Positions 33,899-44,212 are shown, counted from the stretch's first letter. The stretch: 49,024 nt of DNA from an uncultured Bacteroidota bacterium (GCA_902826215.1 CADEDY010000010.1:1-49024); one strand, 5' to 3'. Numbers and translations are program-made. The notes: generated from the sequence alone by a model not told the origin.

Positions 33899-33906
33899 GA
33901 AAAATA
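33899..33906 (-). promoter_or_regulatory. Putative -7 box for paralogue A
   Basis: Minus-strand TATTTTTC followed by G is one base from TAnnTTTG and sits at the same place relative to the conserved leader as the box of paralogue B. Confidence 0.4.
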
Positions 33907-33954
33907 GTTCTTCTAATAGGCAAAACCTCGCAGTGGCTGGTTGGTCAGAAATAA

Positions 33955-33986
33955 GAAGGGCGCGCATGGATCCATGCCCGCCCTTC
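33955..33986 (-). terminator. Terminator after paralogue B
   Basis: An 8-bp outer stem (GAAGGGCG / CGCCCTTC), one C-C mismatch, and a 6-bp inner stem (GCATGG / CCATGC) with a 2-base apex, followed on the minus strand by TTATTTCT. It starts 18 bases after the paralogue B stop at 34005. Confidence 0.8.
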
Positions 33987-34004
33987 CCGATGTGGCCTTT
34001 CAGC

Positions 34005-36167
34005 TTAGAGAACCTTCACGAAACGCTCGCTCAGGGCGGTTGTTCCGTTGCTGATCGAGATCAGGTACATCCCGGCGTTGAGCTCCGTCACTGGAATGCT
34101 CAGGTTCGCGCGACCTCCGTTCACCGTGCGCGTTCCACTATACACAACCCGTCCGCTCATGTCGGTGATGCCGATGCGCAGGTTGCCTTTCAGGCTGCTC
34201 TCCAAGGTGAGGTTGAGCACATCGTTCACCGGGTTCGGCCAAGCTGTGAAATTCGCTAGTGTCCGTGTTTCCGTCATTCCAGTGGTGAGCGGGTTCATCA
34301 CGTTGATGGTGACCGTGGAGCGGTTGCTGCCGCCAACGAAGCCGCCGAGCAGGCCATCACCATCCACGGTGATGTCGTGACAGAATGTATCGGTACAACC
34401 CGCGTTGTCGTTGATCGTGAGGCAGATGGTGTAGGTGCCGGCACCTGCGTACGTGTGCGAGGGATATACCTCGGTGGATGTGCTGCCATCTCCCCAGTTC
34501 CAGACGTAGGAATAGCTGCCCGTGCCGCCATTGCTCAGGTTCCATAGCCACAATTCGTTCGGGATGGGCTCACCACCGCCACCGTTCGGGTCGGCAATGG
34601 AATCCACCCACTGGTAAGCTTGCATCACGAAAAAGTTGGCGTCGCACACTTGAATTGGGAGGCCGTCGCATAGGCAACCGGGGGACCAACTATCGTTCTC
34701 CGTGTTCGGATCACCGTCGTCGCATGGTGCCCCGGGCACATTGGGTCCATTCAAGATCCCTAGGCAATCGTACGAGACCAACGTGGTATCCACGGAGCAA
34801 ACGCAATCAACAGACCAATATCCGATGTAAAGGACGCTGTCCAGCAAGGTCGTACATGCGGTTCCCGGCATGTTCGGTCCATTGAGGTAGTACAGGCAAT
34901 CGAACAGCAGCGTTCCGTTCGGTTCGCATTCGCAGTTCGTATTCCAAGCACCCATCACTGTCGTTCCAGGAACCTGGCATGGTGCACCCTGTAGATGTGG
35001 ACCGTTGGGTATGCCTAAGCAATCGTAGTAGTACGGCGGTTCGGTGATCGTGCCATTGGCATCCACATACACCGTATCGCAGGTTGTACTGGTGCACAGG
35101 TCCGCCGTGGTGATGGTGAGGCAGATCCCGTAGGTGCCGGAAGCGCTGAACGTGAAGGAAGGGCTGCTCTCGATGCTTGTGGATCCATCGGGAAGGACCC
35201 AGTTGAACTGGATAGGCGACATGCCATTGCTTGCGTTCGCTGTGCCCATCACCCATGGGGCTTGTTCCCAAATGCCGAAAGCCGCAGTGCAGCTCGGTGG
35301 TAACGATGTGCCCACGCAGGTGCAGTTCGCGTTCCACGTATCGTTGATCGTGTTCGGGTTGTTGTCGCTGCATGACGCACCGGGCACGTTGGGGCCACCT
35401 GGTATACCCGTACAATCCTCCGCCATGCTCCCGCAATTGAAGTTGAGGGTCACTGAACCTGTGCCATTGAAGGAATAGTAGGTCGAATCCCACATCCACG
35501 AGAGCCCTCCGTTGCAGGATGGCTCCACGATCACCCAGCCTTGCACGCTGTTGGTCGGAGCGTAGGAGAAGGAATACTCGCAGTTCGCATCGGTGTAAAT
35601 GATCGTATCCAGAATAGGCACGGTCCACCAATCTGTGATGTGCACTGGTGAAGCTCCGTTGCATCCAGAGACCGAACCCGTGACGAAGAGAATGTCGTTC
35701 GAACCTTGACCTTCGCATTGGCAGTTCGCGTTCCACACATCACCCGAGGTGTTCGGATCAGTATCGTCGCATGGCGCTCCAGGTAGGTCCGTGCCGTTCA
35801 CCACGCCCAGACAGTCCGCAGTACCTCCGCTGCAGCTGAGCCCAACGAATAGGCTGTCATTCCCCAGGAAATCGATCTGATACTGACCCACCGCGCTTTC
35901 GGTCGCACCGTTGCACGTCGCGGTGAAGGTGAAGCCGCCGCCAGGGGAATCCATGTACAGCAGCGTGTCGAATGAGCAGTTCACTAAGTCAAACGTGTAA
36001 CTGAGCGCCGGCTCGGTACCAGGCAGCGTGGTGATGGTGATCTGGCTGTACCACAAGCAATCTTCCAGGGAGCCCACAATGTAGATCGCGTAGGGTGGAG
36101 CGGGTTGGGCCAAGGCGGCGAGGCCAAGTGCAAGTGCTGGTCCGAGCAGGAGTGTGCGTAGGTTCAT
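34005..36167 (-). CDS. T9SS-secreted PKD protein with five Cys-rich repeats (paralogue B)
   Basis: A 720-residue predicted secreted protein. The signal peptide (AALAQ, cleaved about residue 21) is followed by beta-rich parts and five copies of a 33-35 residue Cys-rich repeat of the form DC(L/T)Gxx.GP...G..C....W...C.C at about 118-151, 251-284, 382-414, 423-457 and 467-500. A PKD-like domain lies near 294-371, a second near 510-602 (VWNWGDGSTS, YTICLTINDNAGC), and a type A sorting domain at about 640-720 (AWPNPVNDVLN, SERFVKVL). The C-terminal half is closely similar to paralogue A. An in-frame ATG at 36191 is possible, but comparison with paralogue A supports 36167. No enzyme domain is visible. 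Confidence 0.88.
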   Translation of the reverse strand: MNLRTLLLGPALALGLAALAQPAPPYAIYIVGSLEDCLWYSQITITTLPGTEPALSYTFDLVNCSFDTLLYMDSPGGGFTFTATCNGATESAVGQYQIDFLGNDSLFVGLSCSGGTADCLGVVNGTDLPGAPCDDTDPNTSGDVWNANCQCEGQGSNDILFVTGSVSGCNGASPVHITDWWTVPILDTIIYTDANCEYSFSYAPTNSVQGWVIVEPSCNGGLSWMWDSTYYSFNGTGSVTLNFNCGSMAEDCTGIPGGPNVPGASCSDNNPNTINDTWNANCTCVGTSLPPSCTAAFGIWEQAPWVMGTANASNGMSPIQFNWVLPDGSTSIESSPSFTFSASGTYGICLTITTADLCTSTTCDTVYVDANGTITEPPYYYDCLGIPNGPHLQGAPCQVPGTTVMGAWNTNCECEPNGTLLFDCLYYLNGPNMPGTACTTLLDSVLYIGYWSVDCVCSVDTTLVSYDCLGILNGPNVPGAPCDDGDPNTENDSWSPGCLCDGLPIQVCDANFFVMQAYQWVDSIADPNGGGGEPIPNELWLWNLSNGGTGSYSYVWNWGDGSTSTEVYPSHTYAGAGTYTICLTINDNAGCTDTFCHDITVDGDGLLGGFVGGSNRSTVTINVMNPLTTGMTETRTLANFTAWPNPVNDVLNLTLESSLKGNLRIGITDMSGRVVYSGTRTVNGGRANLSIPVTELNAGMYLISISNGTTALSERFVKVL

Positions 36168-36242
36168 GGTGCAGAGTTGTTCGAGGTTCATCGGCGTTCA
36201 CTCCCCTACACGGAACAAATGACCTCGGGGTTGGGTCAAAGT
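36168..36242 (-). promoter_or_regulatory. Leader of paralogue B, conserved with paralogue A
   Basis: Seventy-five bases between the putative -7 box and the ATG. The block 36196-36213 matches the paralogue A leader at 17 of 18 bases and 36227-36236 matches at 10 of 10. An in-frame ATG at 36191 lies within it. Confidence 0.55.
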
Positions 36243-36250
36243 GAAACTTA
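36243..36250 (-). promoter_or_regulatory. Putative -7 box for paralogue B
   Basis: Minus-strand TAAGTTTC is one base from TAnnTTTG and is placed 6 bases from the conserved leader block, as in paralogue A (7 bases). Confidence 0.4.
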
Positions 36251-36273
36251 CCATAGATCCAGTCGGTCAGGGC

Positions 36274-38325
<2,052 letters not shown>

Positions 38326-38341
38326 GCGGGTAAGGATGCTC

Positions 38342-38349
38342 CAAAACTA
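38342..38349 (-). promoter_or_regulatory. -7 box for hutU
   Basis: Minus-strand TAGTTTTG is a perfect TAnnTTTG match ending 16 bases before the ATG at 38325. Confidence 0.5.
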
Positions 38350-38393
38350 CGGGGCTTCGGGCACCCTGCTCAACACGCGGCAGGGCGGGTGGT

Positions 38394-39869
38394 TCAGCGG
38401 GCTACCACGAAACGCTGCGACCATTGGCCCTGCGCACTGCTTGCCATGAACACATAGGTGCCGGTGGCCAGCGAGCCCACATCCACCGAGGAAAGCGAGT
38501 GTCTAAGCGTCCCGTGCTTTAAGTGACGTCCATGGAGGTCGATGATGGTCCATTCGGATCGAGCGTCCGAGTCGGATTTTATGAGGAGTTCCTTGTCGCA
38601 CAAGGTGCTTATCAGGTGGTAGGGTATAGCGGCCACGGTGTTGTTCATACCCAAAGTCCCAAAGAAATAGGCGTCAGGTATTAAGCTCCCTATCGTGTCT
38701 CCATTGACGCACGAACCGGATAGTATCAATATGTCTCTTGGTTCAAAATATGATTCAAATCCCCATTTATACAAACCAATGCCTTCTATGTATTCGTTGA
38801 AGATTCCTTGTTCAATTAGTGGGTATAAATTATTATACATATTCGTTGGATATTCGCTTATTGTATTGTAACTCCGATAATCTTCAATGGAATCTTCAAT
38901 GGAAGATATTTGATGTAGCCCTTGATCGTTCATATTTCTATTCGCTGCGAAACTGTATTGAATGTTGCCATTTTCGTCTAAAATTTGAAGTAATTCTTTA
39001 GGATAGCTTTCGAGTATGACGTCCATCGGATATTCAGGTTGCATTGGAAAGAATTGCGTACCGAATTCGGTGACGCCCGTTACCCCCTCTGGATACAGAA
39101 ACCACTGCTGGTAATAGCCTCTAGTGAAGGATATGGTGTAACCGGTGTCACTGTCAACGCGTTCTCCGTATATCGTTTTTATGTAATAATTAAACTCCCG
39201 CCAATCACTGCCGTACATTAACATGCCATACCGGTGATACTGGAGCACGTCTCCTGAGTTATACTGGAAAAATTCAATAGGATCCGGGAATAGTTCCCCC
39301 AACTCCGGCCCCTCAACCCCAATTCCTGCGTAGATGGTGCCATCACTTCGTACCATCCGAACCAGCCCATAGGAGCGCGAAAGGACCAGTGTATCCCCGC
39401 CACTGGTGGCAATGGTGGCGATGCTGTCCAACTCTCCCAGGTAGCTGTCCTCCTCCAGGGCGACAACGGCGGCAGTGACGGTTCCAGTGGGATCGGCTGC
39501 CCAGTTCTGGCCCAGCACCGGAGGTACAAGGAGCAGCAAGGTGTCGGGGTCCATCAAGGTCCAAAGGCCGGGCGTGTGCAATGCGCTGCCGCGCAGGAAC
39601 TGCGGCTGGTCCACCCACATGAAGCAGCCGTCACAAAGACCACCCAAGGATGCCGGGCAGCTGTCGCATAGGAAGGCAATGCGGTTCAGGGTGTACAGGA
39701 CACTATCCACCCCCAACGTATCCACCTCCATCACGCGGATCTGGTTGCTGATGGTGTCCGTCCCATCATCGCTGTAGTTGTAGCGGTAGGCCGGGTTGAT
39801 CAGCGCCCAATCCTGCCCAAAACTGAGCGAGGTGATCGTAATCAGGAGGAGGGTTGATAGGGTCCGCAT
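38394..39869 (-). CDS. T9SS-sorted secreted protein, mosaic composition
   Basis: A 491-residue protein with a signal peptide (cleaved about LSFGQ, residue 19) and a C-terminal type A sorting-like domain (about 420-491; EWTIIDLHGRHLKHGTL, GTYVFMASS, QRFVVAR). The N-terminal third and the C-terminus have the GC-rich composition of neighbouring genes; the central part, about 38600-39300, is distinctly AT-rich and encodes Tyr/Asn/Ile-rich sequence. A 12-base tandem duplication within it gives SIEDSIED. I recognise no enzymatic domain. The start at 39869 gives the signal peptide. It is likely exported by the T9SS encoded earlier in the window. Confidence 0.82.
   Translation of the reverse strand: MRTLSTLLLITITSLSFGQDWALINPAYRYNYSDDGTDTISNQIRVMEVDTLGVDSVLYTLNRIAFLCDSCPASLGGLCDGCFMWVDQPQFLRGSALHTPGLWTLMDPDTLLLLVPPVLGQNWAADPTGTVTAAVVALEEDSYLGELDSIATIATSGGDTLVLSRSYGLVRMVRSDGTIYAGIGVEGPELGELFPDPIEFFQYNSGDVLQYHRYGMLMYGSDWREFNYYIKTIYGERVDSDTGYTISFTRGYYQQWFLYPEGVTGVTEFGTQFFPMQPEYPMDVILESYPKELLQILDENGNIQYSFAANRNMNDQGLHQISSIEDSIEDYRSYNTISEYPTNMYNNLYPLIEQGIFNEYIEGIGLYKWGFESYFEPRDILILSGSCVNGDTIGSLIPDAYFFGTLGMNNTVAAIPYHLISTLCDKELLIKSDSDARSEWTIIDLHGRHLKHGTLRHSLSSVDVGSLATGTYVFMASSAQGQWSQRFVVAR
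38880..38903. repeat. 12-nt tandem duplication within a T9SS protein gene
   Basis: Two perfect adjacent copies of ATCTTCAATGGA on the plus strand encode the duplicated SIED on the minus strand. It lies in the AT-rich core of the gene, probably a slippage product. Confidence 0.7.
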
Positions 39870-39883
39870 GGCGTTCGGTACCC

Positions 39884-39891
39884 AAAAGATA
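39884..39891 (-). promoter_or_regulatory. Putative -7 box for the mosaic T9SS protein gene
   Basis: Minus-strand TATCTTTT followed by G is one base from TAnnTTTG and ends 14 bases before the ATG at 39869. Confidence 0.4.
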
Positions 39892-39914
39892 GGGGAACCC
39901 GCCGGAACGCTGCC

Positions 39915-40109
39915 TCAGCCCACTTTGCCCTTCTTGTCGTTGAACCCGAACGGACAATGCCGGCAGCCGCTCTGGCAGCAATAGCCGCGCCTCAAATGGT
40001 ACTGCTCGGTGAAGACGATATAGCCTTCGGGGCTCACGTAGTAGTCCCCCGGCTCCAAGCCCAAACGCCGCATGCGTGCCGCCTCCTCGTCCGCTTTACC
40101 GGTATTCAT
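39915..40109 (-). CDS. DUF5522 small Cys-rich protein
   Basis: A 64-residue protein with the DUF5522 pattern: LEPGDYYVSPEGYIVFTEQYHLRRGYCCQSGCRHCPFGF. The Cys-Cys-x3-Cys-x2-Cys arrangement looks metal-binding. Family members are found widely in Bacteroidota, and no function is established that I know of. The start at 40109 gives the normal short length; longer frames upstream are not supported. The 212-base gap to the divergent LysM gene has no other feature apart from one promoter-like box. Confidence 0.82.
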   Translation of the reverse strand: MNTGKADEEAARMRRLGLEPGDYYVSPEGYIVFTEQYHLRRGYCCQSGCRHCPFGFNDKKGKVG

Positions 40110-40269
40110 GCTCTCTATCCTCGGAAACAACGGTTCGGCCTGATAGTTCGCTTCGGATGTTCGTTCCGTGGCGCAAGAATATGCGGATCGGGGCGATCGG
40201 CACATTCTTTTCACATTGATCGGTGCGTTTCTCGGTGGATGGATCGTTCATAACCCTGCTGAAGGCCAA

Positions 40270-40277
40270 TAGTTTCG
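40270..40277 (+). promoter_or_regulatory. Putative -7 box for the glucosaminidase gene
   Basis: TAGTTTCG fits TAnnTTyG and ends 45 bases before the ATG at 40323. Confidence 0.35.
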
Positions 40278-40322
40278 CAGCATCCAGCGATACGGTCGTT
40301 CCGGATCGAGGTCCTTGTTGAT

Positions 40323-41300
40323 ATGTTCAAAACCTGTTTCCTCCCCCTTTTACTGCTCTTGGTGGCGCCTGCGTTCGCCCAAGGGAAACCGGCCGGGCCG
40401 CGCTTCACGCCTGAGGAGTACATCGCCGAGTGGAAGGATGTGGCCGTGAAGAAGATGAAGGAGCACGGGATCCCGGCCAGCATCACCCTCGCGCAGGGGC
40501 TTCTGGAGAGCGGCAACGGCAACAGCGAGTTGGCCCGCGAAGGCAACAACCACTTCGGGATCAAGTGTACCCCCGATTGGACCGGCGGACGTACCTACCA
40601 CGACGACGACAAGAAGGACGACTGTTTCCGCAAGTACAAGGATGCCGCCCAGAGCTACGAGGACCACGCCAAGTTCCTGCAGAAGCCGCGCTATGCGTCG
40701 CTCTTCGACCTGAAGCCGACCGACTACAAGGGGTGGGCGCACGGCCTCAAGCGCGCTGGCTATGCCACGGATCCGAACTACCCGTCGAAGCTGATCGCGT
40801 TGATCGAGCGCTACGAGCTGGACAAGCTGGATCGGGGCATCGATGTGGCCTACAAGCCGGCTACGAAGCCATCGACCACTACCCCTGCCGGCAAGAAGCC
40901 GTCGCGCAAGGGCAGTTCGTCCTCGGACGAGGTCATCACCTTCGGCGTGGGCCGCATCGTGGAGTCCTTCGAGGGACGGATCAAATACGTGGAGGCCAAG
41001 GAAGGCGACGATTTCCACAAGCTGGCCCAGGACCTGGAGATGACGCACGGCATGCTGGCGCGCTGGAACGACATGGACAAGGACAGCAAGCTCGCCACCG
41101 GGCAGCGCATCTACATCCAGCCGAAGCGCAATGCCGCGAAGACCGATGCCATGCACGTGGCACAGGCCGGTGAAACACTGTGGGACGTGAGCCAACGCTA
41201 CGGCGTGAAGCTGTCGAAGCTGGCCAAGTACAACGGCGTCAGCGAGAACGCCAAGTTGCAGCCCGGGCAGAAGGTCGTTCTGCGGAAGCCGAAGCGCTAG
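40323..41300 (+). CDS. Exported glucosaminidase with two LysM-type domains
   Basis: A 325-residue secreted peptidoglycan hydrolase. A signal peptide (cleaved about AFAQ, residue 19) leads to a mannosyl-glycoprotein endo-beta-N-acetylglucosaminidase (GH73-type) domain at about 35-165, with the catalytic-type segment ITLAQGLLESGNGNSELA followed by NNHFGIKC. A Thr/Lys/Ser-rich linker follows, then two LysM domains (about 220-265 and 278-322), the last with GETLWDVSQRYGVKLSKLAKYN. It is likely involved in cell wall turnover or daughter cell separation. The stop overlaps the convergent haemoglobin gene stop within CTAG. Confidence 0.92.
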   Translation: MFKTCFLPLLLLLVAPAFAQGKPAGPRFTPEEYIAEWKDVAVKKMKEHGIPASITLAQGLLESGNGNSELAREGNNHFGIKCTPDWTGGRTYHDDDKKDDCFRKYKDAAQSYEDHAKFLQKPRYASLFDLKPTDYKGWAHGLKRAGYATDPNYPSKLIALIERYELDKLDRGIDVAYKPATKPSTTTPAGKKPSRKGSSSSDEVITFGVGRIVESFEGRIKYVEAKEGDDFHKLAQDLEMTHGMLARWNDMDKDSKLATGQRIYIQPKRNAAKTDAMHVAQAGETLWDVSQRYGVKLSKLAKYNGVSENAKLQPGQKVVLRKPKR

Positions 41301-41668
41301 GAGGTACTCAGCTTGTGCGCCATAACGCCTGCGATGGTGCGGGCACGCTGCTTCGCCTCGTCCGCCTTCGGGCCTTTGAAGAGCGTATCAACAGTCGTGT
41401 CGAAGAGGTGCAGCCACCGTTCGAAATGGGGCGGTTCCATTGGTAGGCGTTGGTTCAGCCGGATGTGAGGTCCCATCGGATCGCCGGTATAGGTGCGATC
41501 ACCGAAGAGTACCATGTTCCAGAAGGAGGTGATGCGCGGGATGTGCGTGTCCCAGTCCAGTTCCGTGAAGAAATGACCGATCACCGGGTCTGGGCGCACG
41601 CGGGCGTAGAACTGCTCGATCAGCAAGCGAACATCCGCTTCGGTGGTGATGTCCGTATCCGGTCCCAT
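41297..41668 (-). CDS. Truncated haemoglobin, group III
   Basis: A 123-residue 2/2 globin. Family landmarks are LLIEQFYARVRPDPVIGHFF, TSFWNMVLFGDRTYTGDP, and the F-helix MEPPHFERWLHLFD, where His81 is the proximal haem ligand. The group III label rests on the HFERW and W-containing E-helix pattern. Such proteins bind O2 or NO and are thought to act in NO detoxification or redox sensing; the physiological substrate here is unknown. It lies 43 bases downstream of the TrkA-type gene in the same direction, possibly as the third gene of a trkH-trkA operon. The frame opens to 41743, but ATG at 41668 fits the family. Confidence 0.88.
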   Translation of the reverse strand: MGPDTDITTEADVRLLIEQFYARVRPDPVIGHFFTELDWDTHIPRITSFWNMVLFGDRTYTGDPMGPHIRLNQRLPMEPPHFERWLHLFDTTVDTLFKGPKADEAKQRARTIAGVMAHKLSTS

Positions 41669-41711
41669 GGTGCGAAGGTCGACCACTTCGCCGCCACAGG
41701 GCTGACGACCG

Positions 41712-42401
41712 TCAATCGTTCTCCCCCGTGAACCGCACCACATCCTCTTTGGTGCCGAAGAGCACGAGGATGTCGCCTTTGCTGGGTACGAAGTCCGGAT
41801 CCATCACGCCCAATGCGCCCAGTTTGATGGAGCGTCGGCCGAGGAAGCTCTTCTCGCTCTCCTTGCGGAGCACTGTCACCATGCCGAGTTTGCGTTCGCG
41901 CAGTTCCACGATCTGGTTCAAGGGCTTGCCGACGAATTTGTCGGGCACCACGATCTCCGCGATGATGAAACCGCCGGGTAGTTCGAATTGATCCACCAAG
42001 CGACGCAGGTTGAGCTTGCGCGCCAGGCCGTCCGCCGCCTTTTCTTCCGGGTGAACGATGTCGGTGACGCCCATCGAGTTCAACACCATTTCGTGCAAGG
42101 GATTGATGGCGCGGCTGATCACGCGCTTCACCTTCAGGTTCACGAGCAAAGCGGTGGTCATGATGTTCGCCCCCTGATCCTCACCGATGGCGACCACGGC
42201 GGCATCCACATCGTTCAAGGGCAGCGAGCTCATCGCTTGCGGGTCGTTGCTCTCCAAGCACACGGCGTAGGATACCTCCGATTTCAGGGAGTTCACCTTG
42301 TCCATGTCGTGGTCGATGGCGATGACCTCGTGGCCCAATTGCGTGAGCTTCAGCGCGAGGTGCTTGCCGAAATTGCCGAGACCGAAGACCGCTACTTTCA
42401 T
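41712..42401 (-). CDS. Trk/Ktr potassium uptake regulatory subunit
   Basis: A 229-residue KtrA/TrkA-type cytoplasmic gating ring subunit with a single RCK domain pair. The Rossmann nucleotide motif GLGNFGKHLA is at the N-terminus, followed by VIAIDHDMDKV and DVDAAVVAIGEDQGANI. The C-terminal RCK-C domain contains IVELRERKLGMVTVLRKES and PSKGDILVLFGTKEDV. It gates the adjacent TrkH/KtrB pore in response to nucleotides and perhaps cyclic di-AMP. It starts 6 bases after the channel gene stop, so the two form an operon. The single-RCK-pair length favours a Ktr-like over the two-domain TrkA of enteric bacteria. Confidence 0.92.
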   Translation of the reverse strand: MKVAVFGLGNFGKHLALKLTQLGHEVIAIDHDMDKVNSLKSEVSYAVCLESNDPQAMSSLPLNDVDAAVVAIGEDQGANIMTTALLVNLKVKRVISRAINPLHEMVLNSMGVTDIVHPEEKAADGLARKLNLRRLVDQFELPGGFIIAEIVVPDKFVGKPLNQIVELRERKLGMVTVLRKESEKSFLGRRSIKLGALGVMDPDFVPSKGDILVLFGTKEDVVRFTGEND

Positions 42402-42407
42402 GGTGGA

Positions 42408-44168
42408 TCAGTTGATGAGGATGTCCTCCTTGGGATACCGATACGAGGTGACCTGCACTTGCCGCAGCACGCCGATGAGCAAGGTGAGCGCACTGACACG
42501 GCCAACGAACATAACGCCAACGAGCACGAGCTTGGCCGGATCGCCGAGCAAACCGGTGGTGCCCATGCTGAGGCCCACCGTGCTGAAGGCGGAGAAGCAT
42601 TCGAAGGCCAATGGCAACAAGCTGAGTTCCGACTCCATGGAGGCGATGGTGGTGATGGACAAGCCCAGGAAGACCAGCGAGAGCACGATGGCCGCGAAGG
42701 CCCGGCGCACGCTCAAGGTGCTCAGTTCCCTGCCGCCGTATTCCACCCGGCGGCGACCGCGGGCCGTGGAGAAGATGTTCAGTGTGGCAACACCGAACGT
42801 TGTGGTCTTGATGCCGCCACCCGTGGAGCCCGGCGATGCACCGATGTACATCAGGAGCAAGGTGATCATCAACGTAGGGACGGTGAGCGTGCCGTAATCC
42901 ACGACGTTGAAGCCTGCTGTACGCGGCGTGACACCCGTGAAGAAGGCCGCACTGAAACGGCCCCACCACGTGGGATGGATCGCCAGTGCTCCGTTCCATT
43001 CGAACACCAGAACGGCCACGGTGCCCACGGCGATGAGAATGGAGGTGACCTGCAGGGCCAAGCGCGAACTCATGTTCACCAAACGCGGATAGCGTTCGCA
43101 CGGCGTACCTGAAAGGAATCGATTGATGCGACCGACGACCCACAGCTTGGTGTACCGGCTGAAGTTGAAAATGATGCCGAAGCCCAGGCCCCCGAAGATG
43201 AAGAGCAAGGCCAGGATCCACATCAACGAGTAGTTGAAGCGGTACGGCAATTCGTACATGCCCAGCGTTTGCGTGGAGAAGCCAGCGTTGTTGAAGGCCG
43301 AGACGGAATGGAAGATGGAAAAGAAGAGGTGATCACCGATGCCTTGGAAGTTCTCCGGTGGCACGCTGAAGTAGATGAAGATGACGCCGACAAGCTCCAC
43401 GGTCAGCGTGAAGAGGATCACCTGGATGATGAAGCTGCGCGCCGTGCTCAGTGAGGTATTGGCGATGTCGCGGATCCGCAGTTGCTCTTCCAACGAGGAG
43501 CGCCCTTTGAAGAAGAAGGCGAAGAAGCTCGTGAAGGTCATCACACCCAAGCCACCGATCTGGATCAGCACCAAAAGCACCCACTGGCCCATGGGGGTGA
43601 GGTCCTTGCCCACATCGATCACCGAAAGACCGGTGACGCAGACCGCCGAGGTGGAGGTAAAGACGGCATCGACCATGGACATCGTGCGCGTGGTGGCGTT
43701 GGGCAGCATGAACAAGGCTGCGCCGATGGCGATGATCAGGAAGAAGCTGGTGGTGAAGAGCAACGCTGGGTTGAAGAGCACGCTGTTGCGCCCGATCTCC
43801 AAGCGCGAGAATTCGATGAAGACGAAGAGCCCCAAGAAGAGCAGGTAGGGCCACCGTTCGTGAACGACCAAATGGTGCAGACCGAGCGGCTTGGACAGGA
43901 TCAAGAGGAGCGCCGCCATGAACCAAGCGAGCTCCGCTTTCCGCAACGGGATCCTACGCAGGTTCGTGCGCAGCAAGGAGCCCAAGGTGACGAAGGCCGC
44001 AGCGATCACCAGGCCGTAGCTGAGCTGGTTCAAGAGGGCGCTGGTCGCTGGATCGGCCTGATAACCGAATTCGAGCAGAAGCAGGAACACGGCCAAGATG
44101 ATGACGGTGAGCCGGGCCAAGCCGACCACTTCCTTGCGTAACGCTGTGCGAAGGAGCGTTTGTTTCAT
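42408..44168 (-). CDS. TrkH/KtrB family potassium uptake membrane protein
   Basis: A 586-residue potassium translocating subunit. The four P-loop selectivity segments are visible in order: VCVTGLSVIDVG, HSVSAFNNAGFS, TPRTAGFNVVD and SAFSTVGLSMG. Before the core, the first 170 residues contain about four to five extra hydrophobic segments (LARLTVIILAVFLLLLEFGY and on), longer than KtrB (about 450). With the downstream regulatory RCK protein it forms a K+ (or Na+-coupled) uptake system in the inner membrane. The C-terminus SYRYPKEDILIN is typical of Bacteroidota members. The promoter upstream has the best -33/-7 pair seen in this window. Confidence 0.93.
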   Translation of the reverse strand: MKQTLLRTALRKEVVGLARLTVIILAVFLLLLEFGYQADPATSALLNQLSYGLVIAAAFVTLGSLLRTNLRRIPLRKAELAWFMAALLLILSKPLGLHHLVVHERWPYLLFLGLFVFIEFSRLEIGRNSVLFNPALLFTTSFFLIIAIGAALFMLPNATTRTMSMVDAVFTSTSAVCVTGLSVIDVGKDLTPMGQWVLLVLIQIGGLGVMTFTSFFAFFFKGRSSLEEQLRIRDIANTSLSTARSFIIQVILFTLTVELVGVIFIYFSVPPENFQGIGDHLFFSIFHSVSAFNNAGFSTQTLGMYELPYRFNYSLMWILALLFIFGGLGFGIIFNFSRYTKLWVVGRINRFLSGTPCERYPRLVNMSSRLALQVTSILIAVGTVAVLVFEWNGALAIHPTWWGRFSAAFFTGVTPRTAGFNVVDYGTLTVPTLMITLLLMYIGASPGSTGGGIKTTTFGVATLNIFSTARGRRRVEYGGRELSTLSVRRAFAAIVLSLVFLGLSITTIASMESELSLLPLAFECFSAFSTVGLSMGTTGLLGDPAKLVLVGVMFVGRVSALTLLIGVLRQVQVTSYRYPKEDILIN

Positions 44169-44212
44169 TCAGCCGGGACGTGATCTTCCGTCCCTCGTGA
44201 TCGGACAGCAGG

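Noticed and set aside
38364..38385. A 6-bp stem (CCCTGC / GCAGGG) between the mosaic T9SS gene and hutU
   Set aside because: The stem is short with a 10-base loop and no T-run follows, so terminator function is not supported.
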